From the NCBI GenBank assembly GCA_963575745.1, contig CAUYUJ010014334.1:94501-158500 (forward strand): a DNA stretch of 64,000 bases. Direction: 5' to 3'. The translations under genes and the position numbers were made by a program. Below, piece by piece: positions 36,236-47,114 of the stretch. The notes under the pieces were generated by a model. The model made no database searches, was not told where the DNA came from, and worked only from the letters and a program-made list of their open reading frames with translations. The DNA is from Prorocentrum cordatum (Eukaryota; Sar; Dinophyceae; Prorocentrales; Prorocentraceae). Each line of letters opens with the position of its first letter. Within the stretch, counting starts at the first letter, position 1.

Positions 36236-37030
36236 AGTTTGCGCCCGGGTCCTTGCGAATCCGTGAGAAAACCATCGGTTGTATTCGACATGTTCATCAC
36301 TTGATACCAAGCGTTCCCAATGCGCGCGTGTCGGAATCGCTTGATCGCCTTTTTTTGCGCGCGTGTTGTCGCAAAAACCCCTTGCAACAAATGCGACGAA
36401 GTGCGCGCGCGCGCGAATGCCGACACCATTCACAAATCCTAGGCGCCCTCAAGATTGCAAAATCGACTGCCCCAACTACATGAAAAAAACCAGCATGGCT
36501 TCGCAATAAAAAATTCCGAAAAAAAAGAACGCGCACTCGGGCTCTTACGAAATCGTAAAAACCGCTGGTGTTGTAATATGTTTCAGAACGTGCTACCAAA
36601 TTGGCCGCTCGCGCACGCGCGCCGGAATCGTTCGAACGCCCTTGCGCGCGAGCTGTTGCAATAATCCCTTGCGGCGCATGGGGTGACGTGCGCACGCGCG
36701 CGTCGCCGCGGGCGCATGCCGAAATCCTGCAACAACCTTGCGTGTCGTAGGGGTTTCAAAATCGAACGCCCCGAAAACATGCAAAATCACAGTGGTTGCA
36801 ACGTCATGTTTCAACAATGCCTGCGCTGCCCCCCCCAGGTTTTTCAACATTCTCATTCGATTCTGCCAAACGGATCCTTCGCGCCGCACGTCGAAATCAT
36901 TCGAACACCCTTGCGCGCGGGCTGAGCGGGCACGATCCGTGTCAAAAAACGCCATGCGAACCACTCTCGCGCGTCGGCCGCGCGCGCATGTCCCTCTCTC
37001 CAAAAACTTTCATCACCCACGCGGGGACGC
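36236..37030. repeat. H block (several sub-copies)
   Basis: CGGGTCCTTGCGAATC, GAAGTGCGCGCGCGCGC, CGTGCTACCAAATTGGCC, CGCGCGTCGCCGCGGGCGC and GCACGATCCGTGTCAAAAAA. Confidence 0.8.
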
Positions 37031-37192
37031 CGCCATCGTCGTCGGCGTGATTTGCATCGGTGCCGTCATTGTCCTAGGACGTCGGCGTTGCCATCGTCAC
37101 CAACATTGCTACCATCATCCTCATCATCATCATCATCATCATCATCATCACCATCATCCTCATACTCATCGCGTCTACCGTTGTCGACGTTG
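37031..37192. repeat. Trinucleotide array (GTC and CAT)
   Basis: Starts GCCATCGTCGTCGGCG and turns into a (CAT)n core at about 37,115-37,170. Confidence 0.9.
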
Positions 37193-37453
37193 CTGTGATA
37201 CCGCGCCCGCCCGAGTCGCCGACTCGCATTGCAGTGCCCGCCGGGAACTGCCCAGCGGTCAACGCCACCGCGGCCGCGTCGGTCGCGCCAAACTAGCAGG
37301 CCGCTGCGCGCGAGAGAATGTGCGGACTAGCGCGGCCGCAGAGATGCACCAGCCAACTCCAAGCAATCATGCCAATCTCCGCCACATGGGTTGTGCACCA
37401 AGTTGCTGGTGGGTGGGTGGGATGATTGCGCGAGAAGTGGAGTGAGCAACTTA
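37193..37453. repeat. Post-GTC block, variant Q
   Basis: GCCGGGAACTGCCCAGCGGT, GCGCCAAACTAGCAGGCCGC and GTTGCTGGTGGGTGGGTGGG. Closest to 20,236-20,480. Confidence 0.8.
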
Positions 37454-37540
37454 CTGCGAACAGAAATTCAATACAGCACATAGATTGCACCACATATGAT
37501 GCATAACCTAAACTGCACAATGTATAGCTCACCATATAAA
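37454..37540. repeat. I units
   Basis: CACATAGATTGCACCACATA and following degenerate units. Confidence 0.75.
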
Positions 37541-37690
37541 GTCTCCTTCCCCCCACAAAAAACGACCCTTCCCCCGGAGTTAACGATCCACCTTTTCGTA
37601 TTCCAATTTACATATGATTCTGCCCCTCGCCCATACAAAATATGTATTCGTACTATCCCAGCCAAGCCAGTATCACTCCCCCCCCGCCGT
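37541..37690. repeat. P block, copy 5
   Basis: TTTACATATGATTCTGCCCC, TCGTACTATCCCAGCCAAGC and CAGTATCACTCCCCCCC. Confidence 0.82.
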
Positions 37691-37985
37691 CCTTTGCAAA
37701 AAATACACTGCGCGCGCTCTCGTTCATCAAGAATCATAAGTTTTCAAAAACCCCTGGCAAACAAAACAACGGGACGAAGTACAAACGCGCGCGTCCTCGC
37801 GCGCGCATGCCGAATTCCTTTTTAAGAACCTTCGGTTTCGGAAGGATTTCAAGATCGAGTGTCCAAACAACAGAAAAAACATGGTTTCGCAACACCGATT
37901 TGCTAAACAAGCTTACGCTCGCGCTCTTGCGACATCTTAAGAACATCATGCGTTTCCAAATGCTTTCAACAAAAATGCTATGATA
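37691..37985. repeat. H block
   Basis: GCGCGCGTCCTCGCGCGCGC, ATGCCGAATTCC and GCGCTCTTGCGACATCTTAA. Confidence 0.8.
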
Positions 37986-38079
37986 CCGAAGAGGAACCCA
38001 ATCTGAGTCTTTTTAAATATTCCAATAGTCTATAATCGTCTATAAAGATAGAGGGCTATAGGGCTATGGACTATATGGC

Positions 38080-38235
38080 TACTGGGCTGCACGCCCGGGC
38101 ACCCGGGCACCCGGGCACCCCCGGGCAGCCCCCGGGCACCCGGGCGTGCAACGAAAATCGGCGGCCAACCTCACCCCCGGGGGCCCCCGGGCACCCGGGC
38201 ACCCGGGCGTGCAGCGAAAATCGGCGGCCACGCTA
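38080..38235. repeat. CCGGGCAC minisatellite with flanking duplication
   Basis: Two runs of ACCCGGGC units, each followed by GTGCARCGAAAATCGGCGGC. A CTATAGGGCTATGGACTATA stretch lies just upstream (38,045-38,080). Confidence 0.85.
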
Positions 38236-38279
38236 ACCTAACCATATGAATCCGCGAGGGCCCCTACAGAGGCAAGCTC

Positions 38280-38527
38280 TAATTGGGGAACCAAAGGGGC
38301 TTCGCGCGCGCGCATGTCGAAATCTCTCGAACACCCTTGCGCGCGTACCGTCGCGAGAATCCTCTGCAAAAAACAAGACGAAGTGCAGACGCGCGCGTCG
38401 TCGCGCGCGCATGCCGAAATCCTCCAAAAACCAATCGGTTTCGGAAGGATTTCAAAATCATGCGTCCAAAAACATACAAAAACACAAGGTTTGGCAACAC
38501 GGATTTTCAACAGCTTTTGCGCGCGCT
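38280..38527. repeat. H block
   Basis: GCGCGCGCATGTCGAAATC, ACGCGCGCGTCGTCGCGCGC, ATGCCGAAATCCTCC and GCGCGCGCTCTTGCGTCG. Confidence 0.82.
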
Positions 38528-39085
38528 CTTGCGTCGTCGTCGTCGTTGACGCCGTCCTCCCTCCTCCCTCGTCGTCGTCGTCGTCGCCGTGGTCGTCCTC
38601 TGTCTTTCCTCGTCGTCGTCGTCGTCCTGGCGTCGTCGTCGTTTCCGTCGTCGTTGTCGCCGTGGTCGTCCTTCCTCCCTCGTCGCCTTCGTCGGCGTTT
38701 CGTCGTTGTCCCTCCTATTTCGTCGCCGTCGTCGTCGTCGTCGTCGTCTTCCCTCCTCCCTCGTCGTTGTCGTCGTCGCCGTCGTCGTGCTCCCTCCTCC
38801 CTCGTCGTCTTCGTCGTCGTCTTCGTTGGCGACGTCGTTGTCGTCGTCGTCGCCGTCGTCGCCTTCGTCGTCGTCGTCGTCGTCGGCGTTGTCGTCGTCG
38901 TCGTCGGCGGAATCGTCGCCGTCGTCGGCGTTGTCATCGTCGTCGTCAGCGTCGGCGTCGTCGTCGTCGGTGTTGTCGTCGTAGTCGTCGTTGTCGTCGT
39001 CGTCGTCGAAGTCATTGGAGACGTCGTCGATGTCGTCGTAGCCGTTGTCGGCGTCGTCGTTCGTGTCGTCGTCGGTGCCGTTGTC
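38528..39085. repeat. (GTC)n array
   Basis: About 550 bp, similar in interruptions to 21,125-21,732 (CCTCCCTCCTCCCTCGTCG). Confidence 0.93.
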
Positions 39086-39340
39086 AAGTACCATCTGGTA
39101 CCACCCGTCACGGTCTTAAGAGGTCTTGCGACCAAGTTGCAGGTGGGAGGGTGGATGTTTGCACGGGCAGTGGAGAGGACAACAAAATGAGCAAATGAGT
39201 TGAACCACATAGGTTGCTCAAACAATACGGAACAACCACTCTTGCACAACATCTGTTGCACAACATTGGTTGCACATCAGATACTGTGCCACATAATTGC
39301 GCAATATACATTGCGTCAAAGTTGGTTGCACAAGGTCGGC
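39086..39340. repeat. R block and I array
   Basis: ACCATCTGGTACCACCCGTC, TAAGAGGTCTTGCGACCAAG and GGATGTTTGCACGGGCAG, then TTGCACAACATTGGTTGCAC-type units. Confidence 0.85.
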
Positions 39341-40300
39341 TGCTACAAAGACAATGCTTGGGGTCTACGCTGGCTGGCTACTTTATTAGTTTGGCAGAAT
39401 ATGTAACACGAGGAGGCCACCGTCAGCCCGATCGATCGGCACTGCGGGGAAACTGCGGGTCAGAGACACACTGACGTTCGTCCCATATCGGGCTAGGGGC
39501 GGCGCACATGCTGACGAGCGCACGGCGATCAAGCGCAGCAGATACAACATCCTGGTCCCAGCCTGCCCAGCGAGAAAGACGCAGGCCCGACATTCCACAG
39601 CAGTGCCGTGGTGGCGAGGAGAAGCAGGACGGAGGGCGAAACTCAGCCTGCCGGATGCTGACATTACGTCTGACCCCAGGCAGCGCTGATTCAAAAACGC
39701 TGTGCAACGCGCTGCTTGCGAGGCGATCGAAGCGTGCACAGAAATGATCCCTGGTTGTTGGACCATGCGATGATCCAGGGATAGCGCAGGCTCGTTGCCT
39801 AGCAATTCGGCCTGCTCCCCCTCCGTTGTGAGGGAGAGCAGAAACGGTCGAAACCTCCACAAAAGAATGGCAGCTGGGGGGTTCGTGCCAGCAGCGGGAC
39901 ACTCGGGAAGCGAGGGCTGGCGATTCCCCACCAAGCCCACTATGGAAACCGAGTCGCCAGAGTCTACCACGTGGCCGCTCTGCACTACCACTCGAGCAGC
40001 AGACTCTGAGACGTCCTGCACAGTGGTAGTGAGTCTGCGCACGTCGTGCCTTCCAATCGAGCTGCTGATGCAGCGCCGCCCCTCGCCTGGCAAGGTGGCA
40101 GCGAAAGCCTCGGGGGGGCATCTCTTGGGGACTTCGGCAGGCCTGGGGCCTCTTGGCGACTTCGTAGGCCGACCAAGACAACAATGGGCAAAAAAAGTAT
40201 TTGCAAGTTTGTGACTCGTGTGTGTGTGTTTGGCGCACCACCCTCGCGTTTGGCGGGCTGCTCTTGACTGCATGTGGGACGCTTTTGGCGCACCACCCGA
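39341..40300. other. Unassigned stretch with a long minus-strand open frame
   Basis: A 295-residue open frame runs on the minus strand (40,273-39,386), and a second minus frame overlaps it for 272 residues. No family, motif or repeat was recognised, and two overlapping long frames argue against either being a gene. Low-repeat DNA. Confidence 0.35.
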
Positions 40301-40599
40301 ACTTTTTATGTGCTCTTTTGCCTACGCGTCCTCAGGATGCACGGCCCACTTACTGACTGCCTGGGGCCATCTGGGGAGACACCGTGTTGAGATCCCATGG
40401 GCTCAGCAGTGGGCCGCCTTGTGGTCTCGGGCGGGTCCTGGAGCTGCCTCGAGGGCCACCGTGCGACCCTCGAGGGGGCATCTCTGAGGCTGCTTGGCTG
40501 CCTGCTGGGGCAGCCCCAAGACACGTCTCCGGGGCTAGCTGAATCCCAGCTGAGCCCTTTGTGGGCCCCGGAAATGGCAGGGCCGGCTTTCCACCGCTT

Positions 40600-40785
40600 C
40601 CCAAAAAAATGTCCCTTGAAAATGGAAACGGCAAAAAAACGGCGACCGGAAACGGCAAAAAAACGGCTCCAGGATTGGAACCGGAACTGGAACCGGTCAA
40701 AAAACGGCGACGGAACCGGTAAAAAAACGGCGTCGGAACCGGCAACAAAAACGGCAAAACGGAACAGGTAAAAAAAACGGCCCTG
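40600..40785. repeat. AAAAAAACGGC minisatellite
   Basis: Units such as GGAAACGGCAAAAAAACGGC and GGAACCGG alternate over about 180 bp. Eight-odd A runs of 5-8 bases each precede CGG. Confidence 0.85.
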
Positions 40786-40939
40786 TCGTTTCCAGGGCCC
40801 ACTAAGGCTGAGCCTAAGCGAGTGGAATGTCAAGAGCACGAAAAATGCTCAGGTAGGGAAAACACACAAAGGTACCCATGCTGCTGCTCCCCGAACTCTC
40901 CGGGGAGGGGGTTCTGACCAGGATTGCGATGCGAATCCC

Positions 40940-41125
40940 GCAGTGGCGACGAGGACCCCCCTCAGGAACCTCACCTCGGACCCCCCCCCCTGGGACCCCG
41001 CCTCGGGGACCCTCCCTCGGTGACCTCCCTTCGGAGACCCACCGTCGGAGATCCCCCTCGGCCCTCGGGGACCTCCCCTCGGTCACCCTCCTCTCGGCTC
41101 CCCTCAGGGACCAACCCTCGGGGGC
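40940..41125. repeat. Degenerate CCTCGGGGACC repeat
   Basis: About ten diverged units of roughly 15-17 bp with CCTCGG.GACC. No other copy was found in the window. Confidence 0.7.
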
Positions 41126-41132
41126 CCTCCCT

Positions 41133-41549
41133 TACAACCCTCCCGCAGTTGCCGCCCGGCCGCCCTCCCCTCGATAAGAGATCGCGCCTGCTGCCATGAC
41201 GGGGGGGGGGGGAGCAGTACAGAACGCCCCTGCGCCACGAGGTGCTCGGAGCAGCCGCATAAGCAGCAGGGGCAGCAGCAGAAGCAGCTGGGCGATTGTT
41301 CTGCCATCGAACGCGTGCAAGAACTCGATCTCCATGATTTTCCTTGCCCTCCTCCGGCTGACCTCCCAGACACCGCCCCCGGCGTCCACATCTGTCTGGG
41401 GTGGCACTTCCGGCACGTGGCCGAACTGCCGGCCCGAAGAGCGGACGCAGGGATGGGGGCGAAGGACAGGGGAAACCAGAGGAGGAGGAGGACGAGACTG
41501 GGGAGACCCAGAAGATGTCCTTGAGATCCGAACCAGCCCTGGTTGGTCA
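41133..41549. repeat. Duplicated block, copy 1
   Basis: Starts at TACAACCCTCCCGCAGTTG, includes CTGCTGCCATGACGGGGG and GTGGCACTTCCGGCACGTGG, and ends near TTGAGATCCGAACCAGCCC. A near-identical copy is at 41,699-42,103. In minus orientation it follows the SL-like block, so it was probably part of the adjacent retroelement. Small indels shift every frame. Confidence 0.92.
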
Positions 41550-41698
41550 GACCACTGCTGGTTCAGGTTGTGGGTGGGGGGGTCAAAATCTGCAACGCTG
41601 TAACCGCTCTGTGAGCCAAAATGGTTACGAACGCGATCGGAGAAACCCACCTGCCACCGCACTGCGCGAGTTGTAATGACTGCGAAGAACTGCTATAG
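41550..41698 (-). other. SL-containing block, copy 1
   Basis: On the minus strand, 41,631-41,610 matches the dinoflagellate spliced leader at 18 of 22 positions, with core CCATTTTGGCTCA. The flanks on both sides match 47,115-47,235, including GGTTTCTCCGATCGCGTTCG upstream and GAGCGGTTRCAGCGTTG downstream. This is a relic of a trans-spliced mRNA end, carried as part of a repeat. Confidence 0.75.
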
Positions 41699-42103
41699 AC
41701 TACAACCCTCCCGAAGTTGCCCGGCCGCCTTCTCCTCAATAAGAGATCACGCCTGCTGCCATGACGGGGGGGGAGCGAGCAGTACAGAACGCCCCTGCGC
41801 CACGAGGTGCTCGGAGCAGCCGCGTCAGCAGCAGGGGCAGCAGCAGAAGCAGCTGGGCGATTGTTCTGCCATCGAGCGCGTGCAAGAACTCGATCTCCAT
41901 GATTTTCCTTGCCCTCCTCCGGCTGACCTCCCAACCGCCCCCGGCGTCCACATCCGTCTGGGGTGGCACTTCCGGCACGTGGCCGAACTACCGGCCCGAA
42001 GAGCGGACGCAGGGATGGGGGCGAAGGATAGGGGAAACCAGAGGAGGAGGAGGATGAGACTGGGGAGGCCCAGACGACGTCCTTGAGATCCGAACCAGCC
42101 CAA
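41699..42103. repeat. Duplicated block, copy 2
   Basis: Second copy of 41,133-41,549, separated from it by the SL-containing block. Differences are single-base changes and short indels, so the duplication is fairly recent. Confidence 0.92.
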
Positions 42104-42320
42104 AGGAGTTTTCGCCTCGAGCCCGGCATCAGCCTGAGGCAGATGGCGTCAGACTGCCCCTGCAGACGCAGGCGCGCATAGAAAGCTCCGGCGAAAGTTC
42201 GTCAGAACCTCCCGAACCCCCCGACGCCTGGCGGCGTCACGAAGCGCTCAAGGAGGGGGAGACAAGGAGGAGACAAACGACCCCGTGACGTGCCAAGGCC
42301 AAGGAACAGCAGTGCTCTAT
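42104..42320. other. Unassigned retroelement flank
   Basis: No motif is recognised. It lies directly 3' of the RNase H region of the minus-strand retroelement and may be its untranslated 3' part. Confidence 0.4.
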
Positions 42321-42960
42321 TCAGAACAAGAACCCCGCCACGGGAGAGCTGGGAATGAGAAGCTTCAGCGCTCGCTGGATGTCCCGCCAGCTCAGTCTAC
42401 TGGACGACGCCCATCTCTCTGGCCGACAGCAGCGCGGCGTTGTCCAGCGCGTGGAAGAAATCGGTCGTTCTCGCGGGCAGGCGGGCAGGGCGATCTCGCG
42501 GGCCTCAGCGAGCAGGGCGGGGACCGAGAACGACGCGCCTTGCTGGACCCTGCTGCTGAGAGCATCGACCACCTTGCTCGCGACCCCCGGGGAGTGTACG
42601 CAGAAGTCCGGCTTGAAGGACGCGTCACCAAGTTCAAGCACGAACTCCATGGCGAGGAGGTTCATCGCGGCCCCTCGCCCCCGAAGGGAACCCACCATGG
42701 TGAGGGCAGAGACGTTGTCGGACCTGACCTCCACGGTGACGCTGGCCTGCTGCCAATGAAATTTCCACGTCCGCAGGCCTACTAAAAGGTTCCAGGCCCC
42801 CCGTGCCTGCTGGCCCAAATGCGACCCGATGTCGTGGCACAGGATGGCCGCCTCGACCTGCCCGATCGGCGTGGTGTACCACTCCAGGATCACGCCGTCT
42901 ATCATGAGGAAGGCACCCATGCCCTATGGGGAGGCGTCGCCTACGATCCTCAACTTGGGG
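42321..42960 (-). pseudogene. RNase H domain of the retroelement
   Basis: The frame reads LRIVGDASP, then a TAG stop, then GMGAFLMIDGVILEWYTT; the usual residue at that stop is Trp, one change away. It continues as TVEVRSDNVSALTMVGSL (second catalytic Asp in SDN) and CVHSPGVASKVVDALSSR (final Asp). The domain degrades the RNA strand of the hybrid. The stop and the tail beyond 42,450, which loses similarity, mark it as dead. Confidence 0.85.
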
Positions 42961-43089
42961 CCTTGGTTGAGGAACGCCTCCGCGGTGTACGCGATCTCCA
43001 TGGAACCAGCAATGCGCATCATGAAGACAAGAAGCCAGAGAAGCGTGTGGCGGAGCACTCGGGTCAATGTGCACTTCTTTGGGGCGCCT

Positions 43090-43293
43090 TCACACTTCCC
43101 CTCGGTGTCGAGCTTGATTGAACGCCGCCCAGAGCTCGGACAGGAACGGGCGCCACACCCAGATGACGGTGGCGAAATGCGACGCAAGGCCGATGAATGA
43201 GTGGCGAAGCTCCTTGATCAACACCACGTTCTTGGCCAGGTACTCAGAGATCGTGGCCATGAGCTCGTCGCACTTCTTTTGTGAAATGGTCAC
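43090..43293 (-). pseudogene. RT-RNase H connection
   Basis: The segment ELRHSFIGLASHFATVIWVW, then RPFLSELWAAF, matches the conserved connection that precedes RNase H in this class. It is one phase away from the RT frame, which shows a frameshift near 43,250-43,290. Confidence 0.75.
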
Positions 43294-44080
43294 GGTGACA
43301 CTGAGCGCCGAGACGTGGAACCGGCACCCTCAATACCCAAGTGACAACTGTTCCCCGCTGCGCTTTGTGGAGCGCCGCGTGGAAGCCCATGGTCCGCCGC
43401 ACAAGGACAACTACGGCAATGCATATGGTCCTGTCCCTCTCAGGCTTACGCCTGCGAATCGTGGTGCAGGGGTCGTCGACGTAGGGCTGCAGTCTTGCGC
43501 AGGGCCTTGGTGCTGGCCCGCAGGCGGGAGTCTGCATGAAGAGACTTTGCGTGCATCGGAGTAGCAGCGACGAGACACCTGCCCACGCAAGCGGGCCGTT
43601 TCGCGAGCCCTGAGCAGCCCTCTGATCGCCCGTGCATTGCTTCCCGACTTTGCCGATGAAGTGTCGGCGCTCATCGAACAACAATGGTATGTTCCAGAAA
43701 GCATCGACAATGTCCAAGATGAAGAGCTCGATGCCATCGCCCGCGGTGCTCCCCTCGCGGCCCCCTTCGCACATGTGGAGGAGGACGTCGCGGACAGCGT
43801 CTGACCCCCGAGGCAGGGCGATACGGTGCGTCTGCCTAGTACACGACGTAACCCCCGACTGGCGGAGGTCAAGAATCAGGCGCCGCTGATACTTGCCATG
43901 TCGTTCGTGGACTCTGACCGCAAAGCGGGACGCGACAGGCTCTGCCCCAAGATACTCCCGGAGCTGCTGCAATAAATCGACAGCACGGAGATATCCTTTG
44001 GAGACAAACTCCTGAACTTCCTGCTCGGCCTCGGCGCCCTTGTCGAAAGACGTGTAGTTCACAAACTCCTCTGGTGGCAA
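43244..44080 (-). pseudogene. Reverse transcriptase of the retroelement
   Basis: The 278-residue frame begins PPEEFVNYTSFDKGAEAEQE, then RRLILDLRQSGV (finger block), motif A FILDIVDAFWNIPL with its Asp, motif B-like GPLAWAGVSSLLLRCTQSLF, and motif C LQPYVDDPCTT with the YVDD catalytic pair. TMGFHAALHKAQRGTVVTW follows, the usual palm/thumb segment. All three motifs are in one frame, but the end is lost by frameshift into the connection. The pair of Asp residues is intact. Neighbours are the gag-like part upstream and RNase H downstream. Confidence 0.9.
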
Positions 44081-44182
44081 GTGCGTGCACTCGGGGTCCT
44101 CTGGACGAGCCGGCGCCTGCGGGCTCCGAAAAGTCTTGTCAACGGCCGTCGGGTCCGCCTCGAGGCCAGCCGGGGCCCCCTC

Positions 44183-44600
44183 TCAAAGCCAACGCGCGGC
44201 GTCGGCTCCAGGGTCGCTGGCCGCCTCCGCCCATCTGTGGAGAAAATGCACCCGAATGCGCGTTGAAAATGCGCCCGTGTCGATCGCGCCCGCGGACGCT
44301 GCGCGCAAAATGCACTGTAGCCCATGGCGGGCCTCGCCCAGCGCTGGCTGTTTCGGGCCCGGGAGGTCGTTCGAGGTCTTTCCGCCATCAGACCCCGACA
44401 CTGCGCGCAGGATGTCACGTTCTACGCCTGGGCGGCGGTCGAGGAAGCTGCTGAAGCACCTGCAGAGCAGAGGCCCCAAACGGCAGTGCCTTGGCATCTG
44501 GGCGACGACGTCCGCAGCGTCCCGCATGCCCCCCATGCACGTGTCCTCTATATTGCGTTGCTGCTTCGGGTTGTCTCGGGCCCCGCGCAGACGCGCGCTG
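44183..44600 (-). pseudogene. Retroelement region upstream of RT (unknown role)
   Basis: The sequence EDTCMGGMRDAADVVAQMPR and the Leu/Cys-rich segment after it sit at a conserved place between gag-like and RT parts. The end reads DTGAFSTRIRVHFLHRWAEA. No enzymatic motif is seen. Confidence 0.6.
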
Positions 44601-44979
44601 AAAGTGACCATTGCGCCACCAAGGGGAAATCGGACCTCTGGCCCAACATCCGGGATCGCGCGCGGCCTCGCAGAAGTCTGAGAGGCAGAGCCGCGCACCG
44701 CCGAACCGATGCCCTCCGCGACGAGCCTGCTCAAGCTCGCAGTGGTGCTCGCCGTCTGGAGCCTGCTTGTCAGATGGACCGATCCCCGGAAGGTGGTGGC
44801 AGCGCCGATCTGGGCGCTGCTCGCGATGTCCTCGATGCTGGCCAAGCCCTCCAAAGCCTCCGCCTCAAGCAGCGCGAAGAACGATGGCGACCCAGCGGAA
44901 CGGGCTGGGCTCGCCAGACACTATGGGCCGGCCAGGGAGGAGCACAGCTTGGCGTCGTCGCAACACCTGATGGTCATCA

Positions 44980-45430
44980 ACGCGCCGGCCCTCGTGATGT
45001 CCTCCTCCCTGGGCGGCAGCCCAAGCAGGCCGTAGATCTCTGGGGGCTCGCGCAACCGCGCAACGGCCTCAGCGCGGCAACCCTTCCGTCGCTGAGCGCC
45101 CCGGGCGAAGCATCGCCGAAGGCATCCCGAGTGGGCCGCAGGAACACGGCCGAGAACGTGGCATGGCGGATCTGGCTGACCAACGCCTCATACACGACGT
45201 CCTCGCCGATGTCGTGGGTGCCGTCGCCGTCGGCAGTGTCAAACATGTCCACGTCGTTGTCCCGCCTCCTCACATGCTCCTCGACTCCCGTCGGGGCGTG
45301 TCGGCTGGCCCCGAGAAGCCTTTGCAGGGTGCCCCACTTCTTGATGATGACCTCGCACAGGTACTGCCGGGAACTCTGGGGGCCCCACGAGGCGCCGCGC
45401 TGGCGGCACTGGGGTAGCGCCTTCCGCAGC
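44980..45430 (-). pseudogene. Retroelement region of unknown function
   Basis: Protein-like minus frame: SRQYLCEVIIKKWGTLQRLL, then NDVDMFDTADGDGTHDIGED and VVYEALVSQIRHATFSAVFL. Flanked by the Cys/His segment upstream. A function cannot be given from sequence alone. Confidence 0.55.
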
Positions 45431-47100
45431 TGGCTCCGGCCTGCCCGCCGTCGTAGCCTGCGGGGTCGGCGCTGCCGCTGGCGCCGGCTGTCTCGACGAT
45501 CGCCAGCGGCCGCGCCCGCGGCCCCTGCCGGGGCCAAAGCCGCGGCCCCCGCCCGGTGGAGGGTCACGAGCGGGAGGCTCGCAGTGCGTCGCCTGGCACT
45601 CCATGGGATGGAATGCCCTATGCCTATGGTCCAAGCATTTTGCGCACTGGTGCGCCGCGCCGGGGCCCTTGGCACAGCGACCTCGGGTGCCGACTCGAGT
45701 GCAAGCCCCTTCTTGGAAATCCGCGCGCAGCCGGATGTCGCGGCGGTTGCGCGTGAAGAGGCCACCTGCGACGCAGCAGCTCTTCTCGAACCCGGGCATC
45801 ACCCTGCGATCGCCAGCGTCGTCGCCCCGCTCGCCGAGGCGCTTGCCTGGCCGAGCGGCGCTGCCGCCCCTGCTCGGGATAGCACCCGAGCCGGCCGCCG
45901 TCTCGATCGAGGCGCCCCCGTCGATGAATGACTGCTTGGACTTGATCTCCGAGTGGTAGAGCTGGCACTGGCGCTCGACCTCGCGCTGCGAGGAGCCGTC
46001 CTTGTCCTCCACGATGGCTGCCCAGATGGAGTTCCAAGGCCTGCTGGGGCCATGCTTGTCGCACTTGCCCCTGCCGTCGGTGGGTTTGGCGCGTTTCTCC
46101 CCCAAGCGGCGCCGGGGCCGCTCCATCTCCTCGGGCCTCGCCCGGACATCATCTTGATATAGAATTGCCCAGCATTCCTGGCCATATAAGTCGTAGGAGC
46201 CTTTGACCTTCGTGGCGCAGTTGGCGAGGTTGCCCAGCGAGACGGCCTCGAAGCCGATCGTGCCAGCTATGACGAGCTGGCAACTCTCATCGCAGGCATG
46301 GAAATTGGCCGGCCCCAGAAGTTCAACCGTTTCGAGAGCGCCCCCTGCGCCGAACTTCGCCCCAGAATAACGGATTCGACGCAGAAGTCGCCGACGGTTC
46401 CGGCCCCGCGCCCCGAAATCGAAGGACGGGGCGCCAGCTCCCCCGAGGGCGCAAATCAGTCCCGCCAGTTGGACTGGAGTTCGTTCTTCGTCCCGGGGAG
46501 GGCCCTTGTCGAAGACGACCCAGAAGTTGGCGACGTGGTTCTTGACCGCCTCGGCGCTCAAGGGCTGAATGGGCCCCGGGCCCCTTCCAGGTCTCGCTGA
46601 TGACCGTCTGGAACTCCGCGCCGCCTGGTTTCGACTGAGAAACTGGAGTGCGAAGACGCTGCCGCCTGCGCCGCCTGCGCCGCAGCCGCTGCGGCCTGGG
46701 CGACCGCGAGGGCGTTCGCGAGGCTCTTGTCGACGGCAGCCTGTTTTGCTGACGCGCTTCATCAGCGTCGCCTTGCTGCTCCTGCATGGGCTTCGCGGGG
46801 CCGCGCGCGAGCCGGGCGTCGCGGTGGGCAAGAAAAACCGCGCACTCCTGAATGGGAGGGATATCGGCGGTCTCCCCGTCCATGCGGACTGATTGCACGT
46901 AGCTCCCAAGAGGCAAACGTGCTTGGTCCCGTCCGCTCCAATCTTCGCCAGGAAGGCTGCGAGCGGGGACCGAAACTCCTGCCAATCGCACTGCGTCGCT
47001 GACAGCGCTTGCGGCTGCAAGCTCCTCTGGGGAGGGCCCCTTCCGTCCGGGGCCAGCGATGAACGGTCCAAATGGGCGGCCGTGTGTCCGTGAACGAGCG
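45239..47100 (-). pseudogene. Gag-like protein of the retroelement
   Basis: Coherent minus-strand coding is clear from about 46,570 to 45,600: IQPLSAEAVKNHVANFWVVF, SYDLYGQECWAILYQDDVRA, EREVERQCQL-like and YHSEIKSKQSFIDGGAS. It then reaches a Cys/His segment (RCAKGPGAAHQCAKCL, DHRHRAFHPMEC) at about 45,700-45,600, like a zinc knuckle, and an RG/Pro-rich tail. The upstream part (about 47,100-46,600) is coding-like in shifting phases (for example RMDGETADIPPIQECAVFLA). The long single frame therefore mixes true and false phase. The protein would package element RNA. Inactive. Confidence 0.7.
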
Positions 47101-47114
47101 TTTCGCTGGCAAGT

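Noticed and set aside
39386-40273. 295-residue minus-strand open frame
   Set aside because: No motif or family, an overlapping 272-residue frame in another phase, no start or splice context. Listed only as unassigned DNA.
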